A DNA stretch of 64,000 bases from Spisula solida (taxonomy: Eukaryota > Mollusca > Bivalvia > Venerida > Mactridae), in contig OX365948.1 in the NCBI GenBank assembly GCA_947247005.1, positions 1,240,001-1,304,000 on the forward strand, read 5' to 3'. A program made the translations under genes and the position numbers. The notes below the pieces were generated by a model. It had not been told where the DNA came from. It made no database searches and saw only the letters and a program-made list of their open reading frames with translations. How positions within the stretch are numbered: position 1 is the stretch's first letter; each line of letters starts with the position of its first letter. Below, piece after piece: positions 33,401 to 43,470 of this stretch.

Positions 33401-34720
33401 CTAGTTATAATTCAATAATGCTGCAGGCGAAACTTAAGGATGGTCGTCAATGTACACATAACCAATACAGATTTCAAGTGATCTACTTGTTTGTTCGTAT
33501 ATTCGCAATAAGGTGCTTAATTTACTCATATGTTGTGCGGAGGTTACGCAGGTATGATGGACACAAAATCAGTAAGAAACTTTCAAACTTGTTATGGTAC
33601 AAATTGATATCATTGTGTATATTTATATTCTTTTTATTTAACACTTATCACAAATAATAAAATTGCATTTTAATATAAACAAGAAATGTCGTTTAAAATG
33701 ATAAATAGGCATAACATTGATAATTATAATAATTAAATGTGCCCTTTAAAAAAAAAAGAATATTCATGTTGACCTAATGTGTCTTAAACATATACTTGTA
33801 TTATCAATAAATTAGCAAAAAGGGTTTTTAGCGAATGCAGTATTTGAATAATGCGACATAGACATATATTTCAGTAACTGTTCAAGTGTTGTGTTCTCAT
33901 TTCAATTGTTCTTGGCTGGTATTTATAAAGCATCTTTGTGGAAAACTTAATTATTTAGACTTATACATTGTATATAGTAAAGTAAAATATTTACGATGTG
34001 CATATTTTCTACAAATTGAAGAATAACCATGTTTTCTTAATGATTTTAGTAGCTCTCTACATAATGCATAAAACTATGTTAACGGTTAATAGGGATTCTT
34101 ATCGCGAGGCTCGACGGCATTTTACGTGTTGCGAGTTTTTAGCACATCCAAAATTTGGTCAGCCCTAACCGACTGAGATTTGTGTGCACTTAGTTTTTTC
34201 GGGGTACTCTGAAGATGTGAATGGGATTGGTTAACTCATTAAAAAAATATTTTTGGTGTTAATAAATTATCTTGTATTTTCTAATAGTTGTTTTACGCGC
34301 AATTTCATTCGTCTGCCATCTTCGCTTCGGTCAAGTAAGTACAGCCTACAATCGTTAAAATAACTGCTTATACGAGTAAAGTACTTGTTTCAAACAAGGA
34401 AAACTGTCTTTTATACACATAATTAACGTAGTTAAACAAAGAAATCAACTTTCGATGCTAATTTTCATCATAAAGATTGATGAACGAAGCGGATCAAAAT
34501 TGGTTCGTACCCAAATTGTCAACAACAAAAAATCAACCAACCAACCATTTATTGTGAATTAATAATCAACAATCATTCTGTGTTAGATGACCTCGTTAGT
34601 TGATCTTATAATGTAGGACAACTGTCTACTGCTGGTTTGTCAATACAGATCTCCGTGAAAAAAATATGAGAATTGACAAAATTCAAACAATGTAACTTTT
34701 ATGATTATTTATAAGCAAGT
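33401..34720. other. Non-coding sequence
   Basis: AT-rich. The plus-strand 79-codon frame at 33418 is unrecognised, with a composition like its surroundings. Confidence 0.4.
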
Positions 34721-35026
34721 TTATTTTAGGAAAAACGCTAAAATTATAACAACGAACATGAATTCCTCGGTGCTTTTTTTCTGTGGATAGTATGAACTCA
34801 GCAAGACCGAAGAAGTACAGTTGTCCCAAGACCCTTCAAAGAACCATCGGATCCAGTTAAGGTCTTTGTTGGTTGACCCGCGTTTAACAAAGTTTCTGTC
34901 GTGTTGATCGGTGTTCATTGACCTAAGCGGTATCAACAATACTTTTAACAATTCGGTTATCGATTCACATTTTGGAATATCGATACCTGGGTAAATGAAT
35001 GGAACCTCCAAAAATCCTCCTTTTCC
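34721..35026 (-). CDS. Possible terminal coding exon of an unknown gene
   Basis: On the minus strand a good acceptor, 'gactgttttgtgcag', at about 35027 is followed by a ~100-codon open frame to a stop at 34721-34723, beginning KGGFLEVPFIYPGIDIPKCE and ending FMFVVIILAFFLK, a hydrophobic tail. The codon use looks less AT-driven than the flanks. I recognise no domain and found no upstream exon, so this may be one exon of a gene extending to higher coordinates, or chance. Confidence 0.3.
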   Translation of the reverse strand, partial: GKGGFLEVPFIYPGIDIPKCESITELLKVLLIPLRSMNTDQHDRNFVKRGSTNKDLNWIRWFFEGSWDNCTSSVLLSSYYPQKKSTEEFMFVVIILAFFLK

Positions 35027-35039
35027 TGCACAAAACAGT

Positions 35040-35480
35040 CCCTCTGTTAAAATGTAAGTTCACAAATTGTAAAAATGGGTCAAGGCCAAATTCTAACTCA
35101 AAGCTGAATATATACCCAACATGTACAGTGTAGAATGGCTAAAAGGGGATCATTGACTGAAGGGCCTTTTTCTTGTTCGTCTATATGTGTAACTGTATAA
35201 CGATGTATCGCCGATGCTTGTCTCTTTCTATATATTGGAATCATCGCATACGGAACATATCTGTAACTTATCGGGTGTTATCGGCAAAGTAGTCTACCTT
35301 GAAAACGTCTAATCGATCACATCGATAGCGTTTAACGATACACTAGTTTACAGGAGCCGCATGGTTTAACACTAATTAACGCCAATGAATTTAATAATTA
35401 AAAATTTCTCTTCACAGACTTGGCGTCATGCGTTGGCGCTACTTTCTATCGGCCAATCAGAATGTAGAATGTTATATTCT
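35040..35480. other. Non-coding sequence
   Basis: No gene or repeat recognised. Confidence 0.35.
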
Positions 35481-35482
35481 TA

Positions 35483-35590
35483 GTTAGTTAGAACATATTA
35501 AGTAAATTTTAATGACTTAAAAGGACTCGCTTCGCTCGCTCCGCCCTTTTTAATAATTAAAATTTACTTAATATGTTCTAACTATAACTA
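35483..35590. repeat. Hairpin with ~30-bp arms
   Basis: 'gttagaacatattaagtaaa' at the left is mirrored by 'tttacttaatatgttctaac' at the right. The loop includes 'actcgcttcgctcgctccgc', the complement of the GAGCGAAGCGAGC motif seen at 47-48 kb. Confidence 0.85.
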
Positions 35591-35599
35591 ACATGTTTA

Positions 35600-36050
35600 T
35601 AACATTAGTTGACAAAATTTTATAACCTCGTGAAGTAATCTTCATTCCTTGCACTTTATTTCAATATAATTTTTATTAATGTGGTACGTTAACTTTTTGC
35701 TTCTAGCATTTTCGTTTGTGACTACCATTCCTATATAACTCTACATGAACACAGTCAAAATACTCAAAACCGCGTTTTTGACAGGCTATAAATTTGCTTT
35801 TTACTTAAATGACATTTTTATAACCTCCCGAAGTATTCTTTGATGTCTAAGCATTATCACAATATTATTGCAAATGTAGAAATTGCTTCCAATTTAGTTT
35901 GAAAATAAAGAAATTCGCGTTCTAGTACGCGGTTCCATATCGTTAAGAATAATGTATATCGTGAAACATCGGCTATTTCCGTTTTTCTCCGATCTATAAA
36001 GGCCGAGGAGATCACTTTGTGTAGCAACTATCAAATAAGATGTTTATTAT
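35600..36050. other. Non-coding sequence
   Basis: AT-rich, no gene recognised. Confidence 0.35.
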
Positions 36051-36054
36051 ACGT

Positions 36055-36200
36055 GGGATGTTTTGGGGTTTCGTATTGTGTGCGGGATGTTTTGGGGTTT
36101 CTTATTGTGTGCGGGATGTTTTGGGGTTTCGTATTGTGTGCGGGATGTTTTGTGGTTTCGTATTGTGTGCGGGATGTTTTGGGGTTTCGTATTGTGTTTT
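36055..36200. repeat. 29-bp tandem repeat, 5 units
   Basis: Units start at 36055, 36084, 36113, 36142 and 36171: 'gggatgttttggggtttcgt' then 'attgtgtgc'. Confidence 0.95.
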
Positions 36201-37239
36201 ATTTTTTACCAAAAAATAAATCCTTTTAGATTTTACAATTCCTTAGAACAAAGTTAGGAAGTCAATTTTCATTTTTATTTAAAGATTTTCTTCTTTATAA
36301 ACGCATGTTTTCAACACGTTGAGTGTGCATTAATATATATAGGTTTTAATTATTATTTTGATCATGAAGGTTAAGTAATTAAATAAAATCAATAAAACGT
36401 TTTTGACAAAAACTATCTTAATTAAAAAAAAGACAAGGGGGACACTGGTGTAATTATCACGTTCCATACAATAATAATACATTTAACACGTGGCTAATTG
36501 ATTGGATTAGCTGGTGTTTAATTAAAGTCGGCATATCTTTCACCATGTAAAAAATGATAATTTTCATCAAACTGTTCGATAAATCAAATAACTCGCTAAA
36601 TATTGTTTCTCAATCATGTTTATAAACTGGTCTTTATCACATTAATTATTGCAGATAATGTAGTTGTTTATAGTCTCACTCTCCAAGATGCATACATAAT
36701 ATACAATTTTACAACATTATCACCATGGGAATCTTTTAATAATAGAAATATGAGAGACTGTTAACATTCAAAATCTAGTTCAGTCTGATAAAACTTGATA
36801 TAATTCCATATACAGGTGTAATAATACAAGTGCATGTATAAATTACTACATATAGTTATACTTGCATATCAATATTTACATATAGAGTGACCATTTGATA
36901 CTTTCCAAAAATGTTAAAATCCTTAAAATATTACCAATCGATCTGGCTATGTATCAATATTTTGTGATAACAGTCTCTGTATATTACATATATAGCGGAA
37001 GCGAGTGTCATAAAATGGGCCCCCTGTTGTGTGTATACAGGACCTTATTTCACCTATCTGTATCAGTCAGACGCTTTCTCAAATGATTTTAAAACGCCTC
37101 AATGCTAATGATTTAGGTGATCTCTATTGTTTGATAGAAACCTTTTGGCGGTCTTAGTCTTTTTACGGGTGAAAATTGCACAAGCTCCAAGTAAGTAATA
37201 CAAACAACGCGTATGTCGACAACCATAATTGTTTTTCAT
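36201..37239. other. Non-coding sequence
   Basis: AT-rich; nothing recognised on either strand. Confidence 0.35.
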
Positions 37240-37465
37240 TACACATCACGTGACCTCTCGATGTATTTCCCCCATAGACCTGTCGGGTGATATTTTGTTC
37301 GATCACTATGTGATATTTTGTTCGATCACGTATCAAAACCGAGGCTGAGCTATTATTAGAAATTTGCACTATTTGAGTCCGATAAGCACCCTGCTAGAGT
37401 ATCCGTATGCCATTAATATAATTGTGTATATTTCACTTGCTATTTTTAGTAAATCTTGTCAATAT
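37240..37465. repeat. Dispersed repeat F without the hAT-like insertion (empty site)
   Basis: Reverse complement of 22212-22408 joined directly to 23386-23420. The 'gtctatggg' target occurs once (37277-37285 region, read on the minus strand), so this copy preserves the pre-insertion sequence. Confidence 0.8.
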
Positions 37466-37574
37466 GATATTTATATAATAGTGGTACCAAATACACACTT
37501 GTAGTTGTTATAAACGAAACATCATAAACAAACAAAAAACCAAATAATCAAAAACCCTTTTAATTTGAACAGTC

Positions 37575-38220
37575 CTCAGTTTGTTTCAAAACAACTTTAG
37601 TATAGAAACATGATGTCAAACAACATCTAACAAGTTCATACAAGCATGGCTTTATGGCCAATACCCAAACTTTCCTCTTAATAAAACTCCCAGAAAACAA
37701 TACGTTTAACGTAAAACACAATTCCTGAAAGTGTTTGAAGTAGATACTTCTTCTATGTTTCTCAAATACTTTCTTTGAAACTTTGAGCTGCTGCTGAGGA
37801 TGCTGCCCCTCGGAAAGAGTGTGCCTTAAACTTGTTAGTATCTATTGGTGCCATCACCAGAACATCTTTCAACCAACTAGCCAATGTGCTCGTACTTACA
37901 GCTTTATAGCTTACAAAGGAAACATACACTGTTTGGTGTTTCTTAAAGTCTTAGATCGTTTCAAAAAAGTCCTAACTGGACACAAACAAGCCTTTTCATA
38001 GGCCTGTAATTCCATAAAAAATTGTCTCCGGTTTTTGAAGACTTTAAATTGTCACCACGATTGAAAAAAACCGTATCATTTCTTACACCATACTTCTAAA
38101 GTCGTCAAGGTCTAGGAACGTGCTGCCGTACATAAGGTAATTAAAGACACTAGTTTATATGTGAATAACTTCAAAGATAGATCCTCGAGAGGCATCCACT
38201 TTGCAATAAAGTCAATAATA
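37575..38220 (-). pseudogene. Tyrosine-recombinase relic (DIRS-like), partial second copy
   Basis: Close copy, in the same orientation, of 61147-61880: 'ctgaggatgctgcccctcgg', 'ttacaaaggaaacatacact', 'cttttcataggcctgtaatt'. Read on the minus strand it covers the middle and C-terminal half of a YR, with frameshifts. The stretch between 37760 and 37790 is missing about 65 bases compared with the 61-kb copy, which removes part of the region around the HSFR motif. No RT portion follows. Confidence 0.75.
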
Positions 38221-38359
38221 CTGATCACTGGAGATAAAGGGAAACAACTCGTACAAAAACACAGGTATAAATTCACTAGGGACAGAGTTGGTTTTTCCTT
38301 AAGAATTAGACTGAATGTTCAACATGCGATATGCCTTGGGTCGTATCAATGACAGCTCT

Positions 38360-39390
38360 AGTCGTCATTCAAGAAAGCGCTAAAACACACTGTTCTTAAA
38401 CCATATTCTGGCTGATTTTCGTGTTGACTCCTTATGGGTCCCCTAAAATGTAGTTCAGTTATAACTTCAGATACGGTTTGTCACTGACCATATTAACGTT
38501 ATAGGATATCCGGTATAACAGAATTAATTTAACAGCAATATGCGAGAAATTCTGAATCTAATATTTTTCGACAGGGGGTGGCTGCATAAAGCGTATAGAG
38601 CAACCAGGTACAATAATCGCGATTATTTTTGCCAAAGGAAGACTATGTGAAGTCTTAACGGTACCTGGAACACAAATGCTATTTTTTATGCCAGGTTTTC
38701 ATAAAGCGTATTATTTCTGCGCTGATTTTTTCAGCACAAAATAACAGCTCAAATACACGCCATGCAGCTGAAAACAGGCACTTTTTTGGATAAAAATTAC
38801 ATTTCATCGATTAGCAAAGAAAAATGATGGTTTTTGGTCAGACAACATTTGATGTTTTTCAAAGAGACAGGGATACTTCTATGAGCTTCTAGTCAACCTA
38901 TAAAACTAAATTCATGCAAATTAACTACCGGAAGCGATTTTTTTCAGCGCGGAAAAACGCATCAATGGAAACGGCATCATGCAATTTAGACTGAAGTGAA
39001 GTATATTTATACAGCGTGTGTTACGTGTAAATACGCGCCTAAAATGCGTATATTTTACGCTTCATGGAAACGGGGCTTTACTTGAAAAATGTGTATATTT
39101 TTGGCCATTGAAATATGGAATAAAATACAATATTCCAAATATAAAGGATTTTTAGGATATCTTTTACTTAAGCTTAACAACAAAGATGTTTAAATTGATT
39201 TTTCTTCCTATATGCCGCCTATTGGCTGGCCCCCATGACCATTCATTCTGGATTCCGGAAAAAACGGTATCATGGCGATATCGAGAATAGCAGTGGTATG
39301 TCACATTGTCCTTCAATCATTTATACAATAGTTACATTGTGACTCACTGAAATTATGTAATGCTTAACTTTTACTTCAGGCAGTTGGGGT
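38360..39390. other. Unclassified sequence with 'ataaagcgtat' motifs
   Basis: 'ataaagcgtat' at 38588 and 38700 and 'gcgtatattttacgcttcat' at 39046 suggest an old repeat. No coding sequence. Confidence 0.35.
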
Positions 39391-39984
39391 ACTATGCGTG
39401 TGGACTGGCCATACGGCTTACAAAGACGCATCGCCATCAACAGTCATTTCTCTGTAACTAGCATGTAGAATTTCATGGAACTTAATTAATATAAATATGA
39501 CCAACCATACAGTACTTTGATGATGCCCGTCAGTTGTTTTTCCTTAGACAGTCATTTACCTTGATGTATTAAATAGTTATGTCCTTCCGTCTGCAACCAT
39601 TTTTCTACTAACTAGTATATTTTTAAGCAATTTAAAATAAAAAAGTCATGATGCCCGTCAAGTTTGTTTAAGTTGGTCAATTTTCCTTAAGATTTATTAC
39701 CCTTGATTCATGGTATAATTCACTCTGACCGTCCATTCGCATTCCTTTCTTTGTAATTAGCTGGTAAAATTACATGAAACTTAAAAAGAATAATAATGCT
39801 CATACTAAGATGATGCCCGTCAAGTTTTGATATTTAACAATTTTCTTTCGTTATTGCCCTTGATTTAATGACGAATTCACTCTGCCCGTCCATTCACATT
39901 CATTTCTTTGTAAATAGCATGTAGGATGTCATGAAACTCAAAATGAATAGGAACGCTCATACTGTGATGATGTCCGTCAAGTTT
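39390..39984. repeat. Degenerate ~130-165-bp tandem repeat, ~4 units
   Basis: 'gatgcccgtcaagttt', 'tttctttgtaa(t/c)tagc' and 'catgaaactt' recur about every 130-165 bp. A related piece is at 43860-43990, inside intron 3 of the LDLa/PAN gene. Confidence 0.7.
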
Positions 39985-40461
39985 TAAGCTCATCTGAGCG
40001 CTCGTGAACATTTTTTACCTAATCTATATGAAACTTGGTCACAATGTTTGTCGCTTTGCAATCTAGGTAAAGTTCGTAACTTGGTCTCCTAGCGTCAAAA
40101 ACTAGGTCACAAGTTCACATCAAAGAAAAACCTTGTTAACACTCTAGAGATCACATTTTTACCTAATCTATATGTAACTTGGACACAATATTTGTCGCTA
40201 TGAAATCTAAGTGCGTAACTGGGTCATTTGGGGTCAAAAACTAGGTCACTAGGTCACATCAAATTAAAACATTTTTTACACTCTAGAGGTCACATTTTTG
40301 ATGTTATATTAATGGCACTTGGCCACAATGTGTAGCTTTATAAAATCTAGGTCTAGTTCGTAACTGGGTCATCTGGGGTCAAAAACTAGGTCACCAGGTC
40401 ACTGATTCTGCCTAAACTGCTGGTCATCAGGTGAGCACTTTAGAGCCAACGGCCCTCTTGT
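39985..40461. mobile_element. 'gctcacctg' dispersed element, second copy
   Basis: Begins 'aagctcatctgagcgctcgt', ends 'caggtgagcactttagagcc' and 'aacggccctcttg'. Internal ~130-bp units with 'gtcaaaaactaggtcac' and 'actctagaggtcacattttt'. It is in opposite orientation to the copy at 30711. Confidence 0.7.
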
Positions 40462-41090
40462 TGTATTAGTCAATTTTCCTTAGAGTTATTGCCCTTGAGT
40501 TATTAAAATTTCTATCTGAAATTCATGAAATGTAAAATAGATACGAAATGTATGAACAACCATACTGTGAAGTTGCCCCTCACTAATAACTTTAATGAGT
40601 TATTTTGATCTATTATGGATGTTTGAATCCCCTTTAGGCAATGCCTTAGTTCATATTATTCAATGTTGTATTATATGACTGATGCACTTTAGGAAATTTT
40701 AAGAAATTAAGAAAATTACAAGTACCGGCCCTGTTTACGGATGTTTAGCCAATGTGATCACAAAATAGATACATTAAAATAAATATAACAATTGTTCAAA
40801 TGCGCAGGATCATAGTTGCTTATACTATTTTCTGATATATTAAAGCATTATCATTGATCAATTAAGTATGCTACTGTCAGATATCGATATACTGTCAAAT
40901 GCATTATACATGTACTGGCATCATGTTACGGGACAAAAAATATAAATACGTTCATTTGTCATGAGACATGCATGTTATACAACCATATCTTGTTATTTCT
41001 GTAATCGGAAATATTCAGATTTTATGTTTTCTGGTATATGTTTATTTCAAATACATTATAAAAAAGCTAGAATCATGAGAATAGTACACA
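40462..41090. other. Non-coding sequence
   Basis: Nothing recognised except the short shared motif 'aggcaatgccttagttcata' at 40638, also near 21767. Confidence 0.35.
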
Positions 41091-41092
41091 CG

Positions 41093-41272
41093 CCTCCTCG
41101 ATAGCTTAGTAGTTTGGCTTCGCTTTGGGTGCTGGGGGTCACGGGTTCGATCCCAGGCTGCGTCATACCAAAGACGAAACAAAAATGGTACCAGAAATTC
41201 CCTTGCTAGACGCTCAGCATAAAAGGGAAACTGGCCTTTCTTCCCTCATACCCTCGTGGCGATTAAAACTTA
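41093..41272 (+). repeat. tRNA-derived SINE
   Basis: A box TAGCTTAGTAG at about 41103 and B box GGTTCGATCCC at 41142-41152, followed by a body with 'attcccttgctagacgctca' and 'aaaagggaaactggc'. The body is unlike that of the SINEs at 4868 and 15372, so it is a different family. Confidence 0.75.
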
Positions 41273-41335
41273 TGTACATCACTTAATTCACAGTTAAAAG
41301 CACATGTATTGCAGACATAGAGGATCTTGCATGAG

Positions 41336-41452
41336 TGCTCATTACCTACGAGTTTTATTAAACGAGTGGACAAAATGATATGACACGAGGCTTTGCCGAG
41401 TGTCATATTGTTTTTGTCGACGAGTTTAATAAAAATCGTATGTAATGAGCAC
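41336..41452. repeat. Long hairpin with ~50-bp arms
   Basis: 'tgctcattacctacgagttt' is mirrored by 'tcgtatgtaatgagca'; the inner part is 'gatatgacac...gtgtcatat'. It is nested in a wider inverted repeat: 'atttatcacataacct' (41467-41482) against 'aggttatgtgataaat' (41715-41730). Confidence 0.88.
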
Positions 41453-41730
41453 GAATGTAAGATTCTATTTATCACATAACCTTAGAAAACGCTCAGTATT
41501 GTTCAGAAGGATGTTGTGAGCTGCATATGGTTCAGCCAAAATTTAGCGGTACAATGAGCGCGACGTCATGGTGACGTTGATATGATTCTGACGTCAGTGA
41601 CGGATCAATGCATGGATTGGCTAACGTCACGTCAAGCTAATTTAAATATTTATTGCACGGTCTGGGAGTGCCGAACGATATTTACGTCACGGCTTTACGG
41701 CACTCCTGGACCACAGGTTATGTGATAAAT

Positions 41731-43325
41731 TAAATTTAGATGTCATCTTATCAAGAGTGATATCACAGTTATTCTGAAATATGGCATTATACATAAAAGG
41801 TGGGGTTTTCTTATCACTACAGCAGGTGTTAAGTGCAGTGTGGCGGCTGTAAAAGGTTGAAATAGGCATTGTTTGTGTGGCTTTGGAATGTATGTGCTCA
41901 ACACTGTTTATACACCACTGATAAGCCATGTGGCACCATTAAGGATTAACTTTAATTGTTTCGATGTTTATGAATTCCATTTCCTGTAATCTATAACCAT
42001 GATCAGTCATATCCTTTCTTTGTATTTTGTGGCATCCTCATACATCAGTGGTTTCAGTCAAGTTCTCAGGTGAAGAAAACTCTGCTGAACGAGATTGATT
42101 TAGTCACCATGAATTCAGTATCTGGGAACAACCCAACAAGTTTGGTTTCTGATGTTTAAATTCAATTTAAAACAGATGATGACAGTTCTTGTTCACTTGA
42201 TATTAGCTTATAATTGTATGCCATAAATTCATAGAAATGCTATACAACTCTTAGTTAATCACAATGCAAATTAAGGTATTTTGTGACATATGAAATGTGA
42301 TTTAAAATTTGCATGTAAATTGCTATCAATGCAGTATCACATTATCGCGATAAACGTGATGTTGTATAATGCTTGTTCTGTTACCAAGAAAAACCAGACA
42401 GCTAACCGTTTGCACATGTTTATTGTCTACACTGTTACATGATGCTGATGATGGTAAAGACTGTAAATAACGAAAAAAACATATTCAGTACAAATATTGA
42501 ACCAACATATATTAAATCATACTTACAACCTATGACATAAAACATGGTAAAGACAGCTGAATAATTATACATATATGTTCTTAATTAAACAAGACCTCAC
42601 ATTAATCTTGCACTAAAAAGACCTTACAAACAGCATAGAACAATTTAATTGATATCCGAAAATTAGCTATCCGAAAATGCAAGCACTCATAACTTAGAAT
42701 ACGAAAAATGGGACTCCAAGAAAGTTAAACTGTATTCCATAGATATAATGTTATACAAAGAAATAAAATATGGTAAATACATACACTACGGTGCTTGTCA
42801 AACAACAAACAGCTTAAAAAAGGCTGCCGAAAGCCTCCAAAAATTAAATGGCGTCTCTAGAGCCATGTGCAACTATGAAAGTGCGATTACCGGAACGACA
42901 AATCGTCATCGTCTAAAAAATACGAGTTACCTCCCTCAATTAATGAACGACTAGTTCAGCACAATGCTACATACCCTACTTGCTTACAATCCATGCGTTA
43001 ATGCACTGACCGTAGGCAATAACTCTATTTTTGATATTGACAGGTAATGTCTCGTTTAAAATTTGTTTATCGTTGGTCAAAGTTTAAGATTACAATCATT
43101 GTAATTCCTCAGCATGAAATGGAATTTAACGGACATTAGCTTTCCTTGCCATGTCCTTAACTAATGTCTTATTTCAATTTGATACAAATTATGGCCTGTT
43201 TTAACCTTAGAGTTTTGCTGACAATGGCTTCGATGAGTTGAGCACACTGTCTAGTGACATCAATTGTCACTTAAATAATCTCCCACTAGCAATATACTAA
43301 TATTATGTCGCTTTGATACTTTAAG
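41731..43325. other. Sequence upstream of the LDLa/PAN gene
   Basis: Should contain exon 1 of the downstream gene, but no ATG plus donor of matching phase could be picked out confidently. The 68-codon frame at 42748 is unrecognised. Confidence 0.35.
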
Positions 43326-43470
43326 GAAATACAAGGTATTATTCTGGTCCTCCTCATGTTGATGGTGACATTGGCGAACGCCAAACATTATGGCAGTCGA
43401 TATGGGTACGGAAATTCCCTACTACCACATCGACGCTTTTCTAAACTACAAACCATGACAACTCGGATAG
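43326..43470 (+). CDS. LDLa/PAN gene, signal-peptide exon
   Basis: An in-frame TGA at about 43310 stops the frame upstream, so an acceptor is needed; AG at 43324-43325 or 43334-43335 would serve. Ends cggatag|gtatgt in phase 1. Confidence 0.65.

Noticed and set aside
33418..33657. 79-codon plus-strand frame with hydrophobic stretches
   Set aside because: Composition matches the AT-rich surroundings; no signal peptide, splice site or similarity.
38560..39100. Possible TIR element suggested by 'ataaagcgtat' motifs
   Set aside because: The motifs do not resolve into paired ends or a target duplication.
42748..42954. 68-codon plus-strand frame upstream of the LDLa/PAN gene, considered as its first exon
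   Set aside because: No signal-peptide start and no donor with the phase needed by the next exon.
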